Below are positions 23,974 to 32,900 of a stretch of 40,651 bases of DNA, one piece after another. The position numbers were made by a program, and so were the translations under genes. The stretch is from the NCBI GenBank assembly GCA_023475265.1, contig JAMCWE010000009.1, forward strand, positions 1 through 40,651, written 5' to 3'. Source of the DNA: Bacteroidota bacterium. GTDB lineage: Bacteria > Bacteroidota > Ignavibacteria > Ignavibacteriales > Ignavibacteriaceae. Below the pieces are notes generated by a model. That model did no database searches. It worked only from the letters and a program-made list of their open reading frames with translations, and had not been told where the DNA came from. Position 1 is the stretch's first letter, and each line of letters opens with the position of its first letter.

Positions 23974-25224
23974 TTAAGCTTTTTCTTCCCAAATTTTACA
24001 AACTTCTACAAGCAGCTTAACAACTAGTTCCATATCCTGGACTGCAGCCCATTCAAGCTTTGAGTGAAAGCTGTGTTCACCTGCAAAAATATTTGGAGTT
24101 GGCAATCCCATGAACGAAAGCCTTGATCCGTCCGTACCGCCTCGAATCGGGCTTAAAATTGGTTTGATATCTAAACGATTCATTGCTTCAATTACATTTC
24201 CGGCAACGAATGGAAATTTATCGAGCACTTCTTTCATATTTCTATATTGCTCGATAACTTCAAATTCCATTCTTGCGCCCGGATATTTTTTAACTGTATC
24301 TTCAGCTAATTTTTTCAGAAATGATTCGTACTCTTTTAATTTGGAAGCTTCAAAATCACGGATAATAAATTTTAGTGTTGTAAGTTCTTCCATCCCGTTA
24401 AAATTTGTGCAGTGAACGTACCCTTCTCTACCGTCGGTTGTTTCCGGAGAGAGTTTATCTTTTGGTAAACTCTCTATAAAAGCAGAAGCAATTTTAACAG
24501 AGTTAATCATCTTTCCTTTTGCATAACCGGGATGAATATTTTTTCCGTGAAATTTAATTACAACCGCATCAGCGCTGAATGTTTCAGTTTCGATCTCGCC
24601 GCGGCTCGAGCCGTCAACAGTATAAGCAAACTGAGACCCGAGTTTTTTCAAATCTATTTTTTCAGTTCCTCTTCCGGTTTCTTCATCCGGAGTAAAACAA
24701 ACCTTAATAGTTCCATGTTTTATTTCAGGATGTTCCAGTAAATAATTTATCGCATCCACTATTTCAGCTACTCCTGCTTTATTATCTGCACCAAGCAAAG
24801 TTGTCCCGTCTGTGGTGATAATATCATACCCAATCATATTTTTTAATTCGGGATTATCACTAACTTTAATTACCTGGTTAGGATCATTCGGAAGCTTTAT
24901 ATCACCGCCTTGATAATTTTTATGAACAATCGGGTTAACATTTGCGCCGGTAACTGCCGGTGAAGTATCAACGTGCGAAATAAAAGCTATTGTGGGAACA
25001 TTTTTGTTTGTATTTGATGGGAGCGTTGCCATCACATAACCCCACTCGTCCATTTGCGCGTCTTTTAATCCCATTCCTTTTAATTCATCAGCAAGATCCC
25101 TAGAAAGATTTTTTTGTTTCTCAGTGCTCGGGAAGCTTGTTGATTCCTCATCCGATTGAGTATCATATTTTACATATTTTAAAAATCTATCAACGCATGT
25201 GAATTTATATTTACCATCGAACAT
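23974..25224 (-). CDS. pepT: Peptidase T (tripeptide aminopeptidase, M20 family)
   Basis: This 416-residue di-zinc peptidase removes the N-terminal residue of tripeptides in the cytoplasm. Visible metal-site elements are His84 in FISHVDTSPA, Asp147 in GADNKAG and the Glu pair 181-182 in FTPDEETGRG. The C-terminal GGTDGSRLSFMGLPTPNIF and HSFHSK match PepT. The length fits (about 410). The start ATG at 25224 has GAGG 5-6 nt upstream. Confidence 0.95.
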   Translation of the reverse strand: MFDGKYKFTCVDRFLKYVKYDTQSDEESTSFPSTEKQKNLSRDLADELKGMGLKDAQMDEWGYVMATLPSNTNKNVPTIAFISHVDTSPAVTGANVNPIVHKNYQGGDIKLPNDPNQVIKVSDNPELKNMIGYDIITTDGTTLLGADNKAGVAEIVDAINYLLEHPEIKHGTIKVCFTPDEETGRGTEKIDLKKLGSQFAYTVDGSSRGEIETETFSADAVVIKFHGKNIHPGYAKGKMINSVKIASAFIESLPKDKLSPETTDGREGYVHCTNFNGMEELTTLKFIIRDFEASKLKEYESFLKKLAEDTVKKYPGARMEFEVIEQYRNMKEVLDKFPFVAGNVIEAMNRLDIKPILSPIRGGTDGSRLSFMGLPTPNIFAGEHSFHSKLEWAAVQDMELVVKLLVEVCKIWEEKA

Positions 25225-25282
25225 AATTACCTCGCTTAAATAAATTAAAAATTTATCCTAGATTTCTTTTGAAAACCTGGAA

Positions 25283-26773
25283 TTATTTTATTCTAATAAT
25301 TTCTACTCTTCTATTTTTCGCTCTGCCTTCTTCTGTAGAATTGCTTGCAATTGGATTAGCTTTTCCTAAGCCAATCACCTGGAATCTTTTTCTGCTCAAA
25401 CCCTTCGATATAAAATAATTTAAAACTGCTTCTGCTCTTTGAAGTGATACAAATTTATTAATTTGATTTGAACCGATATTATCAGTGTAACCGGTAATCC
25501 TCCACCGTGAATTTGGTTGATCTTTCATTACTTTAACAATCTTATCAAGTTCTCTAGAGGCTGACGGCAGCAATTCTGATTTTCCAAAAGCAAATGAAGC
25601 GCCTGCACTAAGCGTAACTTTTTTTACTGCTGTTTCTTCAACGGGTTCTTGAATTTTTTCTTTAATCGTTTCTTTTTCAGTTTCTACCGGACAGCCGGTT
25701 GAATCAACTTTAACTCCGGGTGCTGTGTCAGGACATTTATCCAGATAATCCGGTACACCGTCATGATCTGAATCTAATGGACAACCGTTTGCATCAACTT
25801 GAACCCCAGGCGGTGAATCCGGACATTTATCTTTGTAATCCGGAACCCCATCTCCATCCGAATCAAGCGGACAGCCGAGGTCATCTACTTTAACTCCCTT
25901 TGGCGTATTAGGACAAACATCTCGATAATCCGGAACTCCATCTCCATCGGAATCTAATGGACAGCCGTCTTTATCAACCGCAACACCTTTTGGAGTGTTT
26001 GGACATTTATCAAGATAATCCGGAACTCCGTCATGATCGGAATCTAATGGGCAGCCTGTCGCATCAACTTTTACTCCTGATGGTGTATTCGGACATTGAT
26101 CTTTCGAATCGGGAACTCCATCACCATCGCTGTCAAAATCAGAAAAGAATGAGAATGAAATTCCTACAGCAGCATAATAGAAATAATCATTGTTCGTACC
26201 AATTGCAACATCATCAAGATAATCATTTGGGCTTAGTTGAATCCCACCGCTTACATTCAAGCTTAAATTATTTGTAACAAGAAATCTGAATCCAAGCTCA
26301 CTATTATAATCAACTTCATTTTTTTTATAAACATTTTTCAAATTGTTCGGCATTTTAATTCCGTTTGGGCCAAATGGATCAAACCATAAATAAGAAGCAC
26401 CTGCAAATATATAAGGAAAAACGTGGTTGCTTAATGATAAAGAATAAACTACTCCTCCGCCTAAAAATGTCATTTTAGTTCTAAACACATCCGGTACAAG
26501 TGTTGCATCTTGCCCGGAAATATAACCTCCACCGCCGAATGCACGCAGCCCGAATGTGCTTTTGGAATATGCCGGGAAAAAATATTCTAAAGATGTTCTC
26601 CCCAGATAATCAACCTTATTACCGGAGTAATCTGTCTGTCCAAGAGTTGCACCCCCTTCCACAGTTAAAACCATCGAGCCGGAAAATGCATTATATCTTC
26701 TGCCTTCTTGCTGGGATAAACCTATTCCTATAGATAACAAAAAAATGAAAATTACTTTAAAGATGGTCCTCAT
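25283..26773 (-). CDS. OmpA-family outer-membrane protein with thrombospondin type-3 repeats
   Basis: The 496-residue protein has a signal peptide (residues 1-20, ending GLSQQ), a beta-barrel-like domain (about 30-205), five 30-residue calcium-binding repeats (213-362, consensus DSDGDGVPDxxDxCPNTP), a short proline- and glutamate-rich linker, and a C-terminal OmpA peptidoglycan-binding domain (from about 385). That domain contains ITGYTDNIGSNQINKFVSLQRA-type sequence and ends with NRRVEIIRIK. It would link the outer membrane to the cell wall. The IS630 element lies about 115 bp upstream of its start and could affect its promoter. Confidence 0.93.
   Translation of the reverse strand: MRTIFKVIFIFLLSIGIGLSQQEGRRYNAFSGSMVLTVEGGATLGQTDYSGNKVDYLGRTSLEYFFPAYSKSTFGLRAFGGGGYISGQDATLVPDVFRTKMTFLGGGVVYSLSLSNHVFPYIFAGASYLWFDPFGPNGIKMPNNLKNVYKKNEVDYNSELGFRFLVTNNLSLNVSGGIQLSPNDYLDDVAIGTNNDYFYYAAVGISFSFFSDFDSDGDGVPDSKDQCPNTPSGVKVDATGCPLDSDHDGVPDYLDKCPNTPKGVAVDKDGCPLDSDGDGVPDYRDVCPNTPKGVKVDDLGCPLDSDGDGVPDYKDKCPDSPPGVQVDANGCPLDSDHDGVPDYLDKCPDTAPGVKVDSTGCPVETEKETIKEKIQEPVEETAVKKVTLSAGASFAFGKSELLPSASRELDKIVKVMKDQPNSRWRITGYTDNIGSNQINKFVSLQRAEAVLNYFISKGLSRKRFQVIGLGKANPIASNSTEEGRAKNRRVEIIRIK
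25688..26137 (-). repeat. Five 90-bp tandem repeats coding TSP3 units
   Basis: Five in-frame 90-bp units, each encoding one DxDxDGVPDxxDxCP block. Units differ mainly by synonymous and loop changes. Copy-number variation would keep the frame. Confidence 0.85.
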
Positions 26774-26888
26774 TAGTTCACCAGATTATTTTTAAACGAT
26801 GGTAATTTAAATTTATTTTACCCTTTTCCCAAGAAGATAAAAATAGAATTTGCTTTTGCAATTAAAGATTTATTTTGAATTCAATCAT

Positions 26889-27938
26889 CTAGTGTACCGC
26901 CACTAACGCTTCTTTACACTTCATAACATTAGCCATAATAGTTTCAGCGTCTTTAGTCCATTTGAATATTTTAGGTTTCTCATTGTGTGCCTGTAAGAAA
27001 TCCCTAATAGCTGTTTCTAATTCTTTAACTGATCTGAATACTCCCCTTCGAATTCTTTTATCCGTAATAACACCAAAGAACCTTTCAACCATGTTCAACC
27101 AGGATGATGATGTCGGAATAAAATGGAAATTGAACCTTGGATGTTTTTCCAGCCATCTTTTAACCGATTCTGTTTTATGGGTTCCATAGTTATCCATAAT
27201 AAGATGTAAATCCTTATCCTTTGGAGTTTGTTTATCTATCAGATTTAAGAAGCTTATAAATTCTTTGTGTGTATGCTTACTGTAACATTCTCCTATTACT
27301 TTTCCTTCAAGAGTATTTAATGCCGCAAATAGAGAAGTGGTACCATGTCTTTTATAATCGTGTGTCATTGTTCCTGCTCTCCCTTTCTTCATTGGTAAAG
27401 AAGGCTGTGTTCTGTCTAATGCCTGTATTTGACTCTTTTCATCAACGCAAAAGACAAGTGCCTTATCCGGCGGATTTAGATATAGCCCTACTACATCGGT
27501 TACCTTTTCCACAAATTTCGGGTCATTACTTATCTTAAACTTTTTTACTAAATGTGGTCTTAGATTATATTTCTTCCATACCCTTTGAATAGTCATCTTA
27601 GAGACACCGTGTTCGGCTGCCAATGTTCTTGTTGACCAATGAGTTGCTGCTCGGGGTTTGGTATGTAATGTGGCTTCCACTATTTTATTTTCTTTCTCTT
27701 GATCTATCTTCGGTTTTCTGCCCGGTCTACTTGCATCTTTTAACAGTCCGATTATACCTTCTTCTTTATAACGTCTTATCCATAAGTCTACCGTCGGGCG
27801 ACTTGTAGATACTTCCTTTGCTATTGTTACTTTGTTTTTACCTTCTTTATATCTTAATATTATTGAGGCTCTTAGTACTACTTTTTGTGCAGTGTTTTTT
27901 CCTTTTACTAATTTTTTAAGTCGTTCTATCTCTGTCAT
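26889..27938 (-). CDS. IS630-family transposase
   Basis: This 349-residue transposase has an N-terminal helix-turn-helix half (LRYKEGKNKVTIAKEVSTSRPTVDLWIRRY, then a second homeodomain-like part with RPGRKPKI). The DDE catalytic domain has Asp in VFCVDEKSQ, Asp in LHLIMDNYGTHKT and Glu in SSWLNMVERFFG. All three acidic residues are present and the frame is intact. The stop codon TAG lies at the very end of the element and uses the flanking TA. Confidence 0.94.
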   Translation of the reverse strand: MTEIERLKKLVKGKNTAQKVVLRASIILRYKEGKNKVTIAKEVSTSRPTVDLWIRRYKEEGIIGLLKDASRPGRKPKIDQEKENKIVEATLHTKPRAATHWSTRTLAAEHGVSKMTIQRVWKKYNLRPHLVKKFKISNDPKFVEKVTDVVGLYLNPPDKALVFCVDEKSQIQALDRTQPSLPMKKGRAGTMTHDYKRHGTTSLFAALNTLEGKVIGECYSKHTHKEFISFLNLIDKQTPKDKDLHLIMDNYGTHKTESVKRWLEKHPRFNFHFIPTSSSWLNMVERFFGVITDKRIRRGVFRSVKELETAIRDFLQAHNEKPKIFKWTKDAETIMANVMKCKEALVAVH

Positions 27939-28013
27939 AAAATTCCTTTTTTTTTACTCCAAAGATAAAGCTATTTTACGACAACGTAAAGCTATTTGTG
28001 TGGCAGTGCACTA
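26890..28013. mobile_element. IS630-type insertion sequence with TA target duplication
   Basis: The ends GTGTACCGCCAC (from 26892) and, reading inward on the other strand, GTGCACTGCCAC (from 28011) form terminal inverted repeats, matching at 10 of 12 positions. Each is flanked by TA (26890-26891 and 28012-28013), the target dinucleotide duplicated by IS630/Tc1 elements. The 1.12-kb element holds one intact transposase gene, so it may be active. Confidence 0.88.
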
Positions 28014-28423
28014 GGTTCAAAATATTGAATTCCCCGATACAAGGGAAATCACGCAAAGGAAGTTTAACAGTGATTTGGTTGTATTATGAGTAATATTGGT
28101 TTGGGTAAAGTGTATGGGTTGTAGAAACTTTTAAAATGTCAAAAGTTTTTTTTAATAAGTGTTAATGTGTTGTGTTTTTTTGTGAGGTTTTTTATAAAGA
28201 GTTGAGTAGGAGTAATAATAGATCGTAGTGCTGCGGTATGCTAAAATAAAATCATATCCATTTTTAATATAGATTGGAATGATTATTCTTGCTTCGATAA
28301 TTTTTGTTTTTTTAATCGCCGGGTATACTTTATAAAGGGAAAAAATGTTGTTTATATAAATATCTATTTCACTTAAACTCTTTTATTCATCCATTCAATC
28401 ATTCTTTTCCTTATCTTCCAATC
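28014..28423. other. Gene-free AT-rich region between IS630 and gmd
   Basis: About 410 bp with no credible coding frame. It has several T-rich runs, and its end (28384-28432) is made of ATTCATC, CATTCAATC and CATTC words like the tracts near 39 kb. I see no RNA gene. Confidence 0.5.
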
Positions 28424-28461
28424 TTCATGCAGTCATGCTCTTCCCTATGCATCCATGCATT
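28424..28461. repeat. Half CATGCAT-type element after the gmd stop codon
   Basis: Contains CATGCAGTCATGC and ATGCATCCATGCAT directly next to the gmd stop codon (28462-28464). Only one arm is recognisable, so this copy may be decayed. Confidence 0.65.
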
Positions 28462-29589
28462 TTAGTATCCTCGTTTCAAAACTTTTTCCATATCCGATTT
28501 GATCATCAATTGAACCAGCTCTTCAAATTTTGTTTTCGCTTTCCAGCCCAATTCTTTTTCTGCTTTCGCCGGATTACCGATCAGCAAATCAACTTCTGTC
28601 GGACGGTAATAATTAGGATCAACTCCGACAACGACATCGCCCTTCTTTAATTTATCTGAAAAATCAAACCGGTAATTTTTTGAATTAGAAGAATGATCGA
28701 TTAAAGATTTTGCTTTATCCAAATTTATATTTTTAATTAGGCCTTTCTCATTTTCATTTGAGCCCGTCCACTCTAACTCAATTCCTAATTCATTAAAAGT
28801 TCTTTCGGTAAACTCGCGTACGGTATGTGTTTCACCGGTTGCTAGCACAAAGTCATCAGCTTTTTCATGCTGAAGGATGCGCCACATTCCTTCGCAATAC
28901 TCAGGTGCAAATCCCCAATCTCTTTTTGCATCCATATTGCCAAGCAAAAGGTTTCCCTGCAAGCCCGCAGCAATCCTAGCAGCCGCACGAGTTATTTTTC
29001 TTGTTACAAATGTCTCGCCTCTGCGCGGAGATTCATGATTAAATAAAATTCCATTACATGCAAAGATGTCGTATGCTTCGCGGTAATTTACGATAATCCA
29101 ATACCCGTAAAGCTTCGCAACACCATACGGAGAGCGTGGATAAAATGGTGTCTTTTCAGACTGCGGAACTTCCTGAACTTTACCGAATAATTCGCTAGTC
29201 GATGCCTGGTAAAATTTTACTTTCTTTAATCCGACTTCACGAATTGCATCCAAAAATCTCAATGTTCCAAGCGCATCAACTTGTGCAGTATAATCCGGAA
29301 TTTCAAATGAAACTTTAACATGACTTTGTGCAGCAAGATTATATATTTCATCCGGTTCAATTTTTTCAAGCAAGCGGTTCAAGTTGCTTGTATCCACAAG
29401 ATCGCCGTAATGCAAAAACATTTTTTTATTTAGTATTTCTCTATCGGCATAAAGATGATCTATCCTTGCTGTATTAAAGGAGCTGCTTCGTCTAATGATA
29501 CCGTGAACTTCATATCCTTTTTCAACAAGAATTTCTGTTAAGTAACTTCCATCCTGACCTGTAATGCCTGTAATTAAAGCTTTCTTCAT
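28462..29589 (-). CDS. gmd: GDP-mannose 4,6-dehydratase
   Basis: This 375-residue short-chain dehydratase makes GDP-4-keto-6-deoxymannose from GDP-mannose, the first step to GDP-L-fucose. It has the NADP motif [14 protein letters not shown], the [15 protein letters not shown] segment, the catalytic region [14 protein letters not shown], and YxxxK in [15 protein letters not shown]. The C-terminus has [24 protein letters not shown]. It follows fcl in the same direction with a 114-bp gap that holds a palindrome, so both genes form a GDP-fucose module. Confidence 0.96.
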   Translation of the reverse strand: MKKALITGITGQDGSYLTEILVEKGYEVHGIIRRSSSFNTARIDHLYADREILNKKMFLHYGDLVDTSNLNRLLEKIEPDEIYNLAAQSHVKVSFEIPDYTAQVDALGTLRFLDAIREVGLKKVKFYQASTSELFGKVQEVPQSEKTPFYPRSPYGVAKLYGYWIIVNYREAYDIFACNGILFNHESPRRGETFVTRKITRAAARIAAGLQGNLLLGNMDAKRDWGFAPEYCEGMWRILQHEKADDFVLATGETHTVREFTERTFNELGIELEWTGSNENEKGLIKNINLDKAKSLIDHSSNSKNYRFDFSDKLKKGDVVVGVDPNYYRPTEVDLLIGNPAKAEKELGWKAKTKFEELVQLMIKSDMEKVLKRGY

Positions 29590-29619
29590 TAACTTTCCCT
29601 TATGATTAGAGATGAAAAA

Positions 29620-29708
29620 AATAGCACACCGATAACACGGATTTGACGGATATTCACTGATTTCTAATCCGTGTAAATCAGCGGAATCCGCGTCATCAGT
29701 GTTCTATT
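29620..29708. repeat. ACGGATT-type long imperfect palindrome between fcl and gmd
   Basis: Arms 29620-29662 and 29666-29708 (43 nt each, 3-nt loop) pair at 32 of 43 positions. Blocks such as AATAG, ACAC, CGGATT and GATT are exact. The fcl stop codon (TAG, 29704-29706 on minus) is contributed by the end of this element. Confidence 0.85.
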
Positions 29709-30708
29709 GTATTAAAGAATTTTTAATTGTCTTGAACCATTCATACGTCTTTCGGATTCCCTCCTCAAGCGATGTTTTATGATGCCAGCCTAAAGAATGA
29801 ATTCTTGAAACATCCATTAACTTTCTAGGAGTTCCGTCAGGCTTGGATGAATCATAAACAATATCACCATCAAAGCCGGTTATCTTTGAAATCAATTTTG
29901 CAAGCTCTTCGATTGTTAAATCTTCTCCGGTGCCAATGTTGATTTGAGAAATTCCTTTTTCATATAAATCTTTTGCTTCAATATTTTCCATTAAAAATAG
30001 AATTGCTTCAGCAAGATCATCCACATATAAAAATTCCCTCTTCGGTTTTCCCGATCCCCAAATCGTTACTTTCTTTTCTTCTGACTTCTGACTTCTGACT
30101 TCTGACTTCTGTTTAACTGCTTCATGAAATTTTCTCATAAGCGCCGGAAGCACATGCGAAGTTTCCAGATTAAAATTATCGTTTATACCATAAAGATTCG
30201 TCGGCATTGCTGAATAAAAATTGTCTCCATACTGCCGGTAATAATTTTCGCATAATTTTATCCCGGCAATTTTAGCAATCGCGTAAGGTTCATTAGTAAA
30301 TTCTAAATAATCAGAAAGTAAGTATTCTTCCTTTAACGGCTGAGGTGCAAGCTTTGGATAAATACATGAGCTTCCAAGAAAAATTAATTTTTCAACTCCG
30401 TTTACATGAGCTGCTTGTATGATGTTCGATTCAATCATCAAATTATCATAAATGAATTCTGCACGGAAAGTATTGTTTGCAAGTATGCCGCCCACTTTTG
30501 CCGCCGCAACTATTACCACTTCCGGTTTTTCTAATTCAAAAAATTTATCCACTTCATCTTGACGCGTAAGATTTAATTCTGAAAATGTTTTTAGAAGTAA
30601 CTTACCGTATCCGTTTACTTCAAGCTTTCTATGAATTGCGGATCCAACCATTCCGCGGTGGCCTGCAAGGTAGATTTTCTTTTTTGTATATGAACGACTT
30701 GAATTCAT
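29704..30708 (-). CDS. fcl: GDP-L-fucose synthase
   Basis: This 334-residue epimerase/reductase converts GDP-4-keto-6-deoxymannose to GDP-L-fucose. It has the NADP loop [15 protein letters not shown], the segment [22 protein letters not shown], the catalytic [10 protein letters not shown] and [15 protein letters not shown]. Residues about 200-213 ([14 protein letters not shown]) are an extra charged insert coded by a 7-nt tandem repeat; usual family members have a short loop there. The next gene downstream is gmd. Confidence 0.95.
   Translation of the reverse strand: MNSSRSYTKKKIYLAGHRGMVGSAIHRKLEVNGYGKLLLKTFSELNLTRQDEVDKFFELEKPEVVIVAAAKVGGILANNTFRAEFIYDNLMIESNIIQAAHVNGVEKLIFLGSSCIYPKLAPQPLKEEYLLSDYLEFTNEPYAIAKIAGIKLCENYYRQYGDNFYSAMPTNLYGINDNFNLETSHVLPALMRKFHEAVKQKSEVRSQKSEEKKVTIWGSGKPKREFLYVDDLAEAILFLMENIEAKDLYEKGISQINIGTGEDLTIEELAKLISKITGFDGDIVYDSSKPDGTPRKLMDVSRIHSLGWHHKTSLEEGIRKTYEWFKTIKNSLIQ
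30079..30111. repeat. In-frame heptad tandem repeat inside fcl
   Basis: Four copies of TTCTGAC followed by TTCTG. Because the unit is 7 nt, gain or loss of one copy shifts the fcl reading frame. Confidence 0.9.
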
Positions 30709-30743
30709 TTTATCAATTTAAAATTTTATATATTTTCTTTAAA

Positions 30744-30808
30744 GCGTGATTGCATGAACAGAATGGATGCATGAATCATGTAAACATGCCTCCATGCGAT
30801 CATGCATT
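30744..30808. repeat. CATGCAT-type imperfect palindrome after the DegT stop codon
   Basis: Left words GATTGCATG and GGATGCATG and right words CATGCCTCCATGC and CATGCATTC pair in inverted order. It ends next to the stop codon (30809-30811) of the DegT gene and fills the gap to fcl. Confidence 0.75.
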
Positions 30809-32017
30809 CTATTGCTTATCAAAAAACTCTCTTATCTTATTCACTACATATTCAATCTGCTCTTTACCAAGCTCAGGATATATCGGCAAGGCAATGGAAG
30901 TATTAGCAGCTTCTTCCGCATAAGGAAAATCGCCAAGCTTATATCCAAGATCGGAGAAACACCCTTGCAGATGGAAAGGAAGCGGATAATATATCTCGGA
31001 ACCGATATTGTTTTCAGTTAAGAATTGTCTCAGCTCATCTCTCTTAGCGACACGGATAATGTACTGATTATAAATATGGTAATTCACCATTGTAGCAATT
31101 TCTCCTGGCTGCGGACCTTTCTCAGGCTTATAAATAGCTTTTGGAATTAACACCGGATTACGCTGATTAAAAGTAATTCTTCCCGGCCCTTCTGAAAGTC
31201 TGGCTTTTACAAATGCCTTGTTATATGATTCGGCATTCCTTCGTCTTTTTTCAGACCACTTGGCAAGAGAAGGAAGCTTAATACTTATTACAGCTGCTTG
31301 AATTGCATCCAATCTAAAATTTCCGCCGATCACTTTATGATGGTATTTAGGTTCGGCTCCGTGTACACGAAGAATCTTCAATCTCTTTCCAAGCTCATCA
31401 TCATTTGTTACTACAAGACCGCCGTCACCAAAGCATCCAAGGTTTTTACTGGGGAAAAATGAATAGCATCCTATATCCCCGATAGTTCCGACTTTCCTTT
31501 CATCTTTAAATTGCGCTCCGATAGCCTGCGCAGCATCTTCAATAACTTTAAGCTTATTTGATTTAGCAATTTCCATTATTTCATCCATGGCTGCACTTTG
31601 TCCATAAAGATGAACCGGAATTACTGCTTTAGTTTTCTTAGTAATTTTTCTTTTGACGTCTGCCGGGTCAATATTAAAAGTTACCGGATCAATATCCGTT
31701 AATACAGGAACTGCATTTAATCTAGATACAACTCCTGCTGTTGCAAAGAATGAATAAGATGGGACAATTACTTCATCGCCGGGCTTTATATCAATAGCCA
31801 TCAGCGCTATCAGCAATGCATCTGTGCCGGATGAAACTCCGATTGCATATTTGCATTTTAAATATTCACAAAAAGCCTGTTCCATCTTTTCGACTTCAGG
31901 CCCGAGAATAAACTGTTGTGATTCTGCTATTCTGATTAGAGCTTCGTCTAATTCTTTTTTTAGCGCTTTGTATTGTGGTTTGAGATCTAGTAAAGGAACT
32001 CGCATGAATTTCTCCAA
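30809..32017 (-). CDS. DegT/DnrJ/EryC1/StrS-family sugar aminotransferase
   Basis: This 402-residue PLP enzyme moves an amino group onto a nucleotide-linked keto sugar. It has the family start VPLLDLKPQYKALKKELDEAL, then GVSSGTDALLIALMA, and the PLP Lys in CYSFFPSKNLGCFGDGG. An insert near residues 280-320 (about GRITFNQRNPVLIPKAI) is longer than in many relatives. The sugar substrate cannot be predicted; rfbA and rfbC nearby suggest a dTDP-sugar. A palindrome lies between it and fcl. Confidence 0.92.
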   Translation of the reverse strand: MEKFMRVPLLDLKPQYKALKKELDEALIRIAESQQFILGPEVEKMEQAFCEYLKCKYAIGVSSGTDALLIALMAIDIKPGDEVIVPSYSFFATAGVVSRLNAVPVLTDIDPVTFNIDPADVKRKITKKTKAVIPVHLYGQSAAMDEIMEIAKSNKLKVIEDAAQAIGAQFKDERKVGTIGDIGCYSFFPSKNLGCFGDGGLVVTNDDELGKRLKILRVHGAEPKYHHKVIGGNFRLDAIQAAVISIKLPSLAKWSEKRRRNAESYNKAFVKARLSEGPGRITFNQRNPVLIPKAIYKPEKGPQPGEIATMVNYHIYNQYIIRVAKRDELRQFLTENNIGSEIYYPLPFHLQGCFSDLGYKLGDFPYAEEAANTSIALPIYPELGKEQIEYVVNKIREFFDKQ

Positions 32018-32204
32018 ATATTTATTATACTAAATTACAAAGAAAACGTAAGAAATAAGAGTTAAGAAATCGCGCACTGAAGACTGTTCTTTAAATGATC
32101 CGTATTCTGCCAAAAGTTGAAAATTTGTTTTTCTTAATCCACAAATCCTTAACATTTAAATTTTGTTTATATAAACGACTTTTATTTTTTAGCCAATTAC
32201 ATGA
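32018..32204. other. Gene-free intergenic stretch upstream of the DegT gene
   Basis: No credible coding frame. It is AT-rich and should contain the promoter of the minus-strand DegT gene. It leads directly into the long palindrome at 32205. Confidence 0.4.
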
Positions 32205-32360
32205 CCCCGATAGGGGAATGTTGCACAACTTCTCTGTGGAACTCCGCGCCTTCTCTGCGTCTCTCCGTGTAACTGATTTTTTAAGGAATTACACGGAGTT
32301 CCGCGGAGAATTCACGAGATACACTGAGAAAAATAGGTTGCGCGACATTCTCTATATGGG
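32205..32360. repeat. Long imperfect palindrome beside a REP-type transposase remnant
   Basis: Outer arms GAATGTTGCACAAC (32216-32229) and GTTGCGCGACATTC (32337-32350) pair at 12 of 14; inner arms CTCCGTGTAA (32263-32272) and TTACACGGAG (32289-32298) pair perfectly. A small hairpin CCCCGATAGGGG lies at the left end (32205-32216). It ends 10 bp from the stop of the transposase fragment, the usual place for a mobilised REP element. Confidence 0.82.
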
Positions 32361-32370
32361 TGATATAATA

Positions 32371-32772
32371 TTAATCCCACACATATCTCTCATCGTTTCG
32401 GATTTCAAATTCATTTAGAAATTTTCTTAACTCATCCTGATAATTCTGCTTTGAATGATGTTCTTTCTGATTTAAAATATAATTTTTTACATTTTCAACT
32501 TCTGAATTTCCAACAGAAAATATTCCATATCCATTTTGCCACGCAAATTTAGTAAGTATTTTGTTCTTAGTCTTAATCCATTTGGTTGATCCACGTTTGA
32601 TTTCTCCTATTACATTCGCAATAGATAAATTTCGCGAAAGTCTGCAAAGAATATGTACGTGATCTGCAATTCTATTAATAATAGTAATTACGGGTAAATA
32701 TTCTTTTCTATTGTCATATTCGCGAAGGCGTTGCCTTCGCCTTATATATTTTTCCCCTTCTGGGAATAAGAA
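32371..32772 (-). pseudogene. Truncated IS200/REP-associated tyrosine transposase (Y1 family)
   Basis: A frame of 133 codons without a usable start ends at TAA 32371-32373. It reads DHVHILCRLSRNLSIANVI, then WIKTKNKILTKFAWQNGYGIFSV, VKNYILNQKEHHSKQ and ends NDERYVWD. HVH is the HUH metal motif, and the Tyr in NYILNQKEHH would be the catalytic one. About 40 residues normally preceding HVH are missing or replaced; a hairpin (32722-32740) lies in that part. The frame is absent from simple ORF lists because it has no start codon. Confidence 0.85.
32722..32740. repeat. Short perfect hairpin in the transposase remnant
   Basis: GCGAAGGC (32722-32729) and GCCTTCGC (32733-32740) with loop GTT. It is GC-rich in AT-rich surroundings and may be an inserted REP-like element. 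Confidence 0.7.
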
Positions 32773-32900
32773 TTATAAAATATTGAATTAGTAGCTATTC
32801 ATCTGACTTTGGCTAGCTATAACAAACTCTGCAATTGTTTTAATTATTATAAACAAAATCCTTTTCTATTTCTTTAAAGCTTTTTGCGAGAAGGTCCTTT

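Noticed and set aside
28014-28461. Hidden gene between IS630 and gmd
   Set aside because: All frames are short and of low complexity; one plus-strand frame starts only inside the CATGCAT repeat and runs antisense to gmd.
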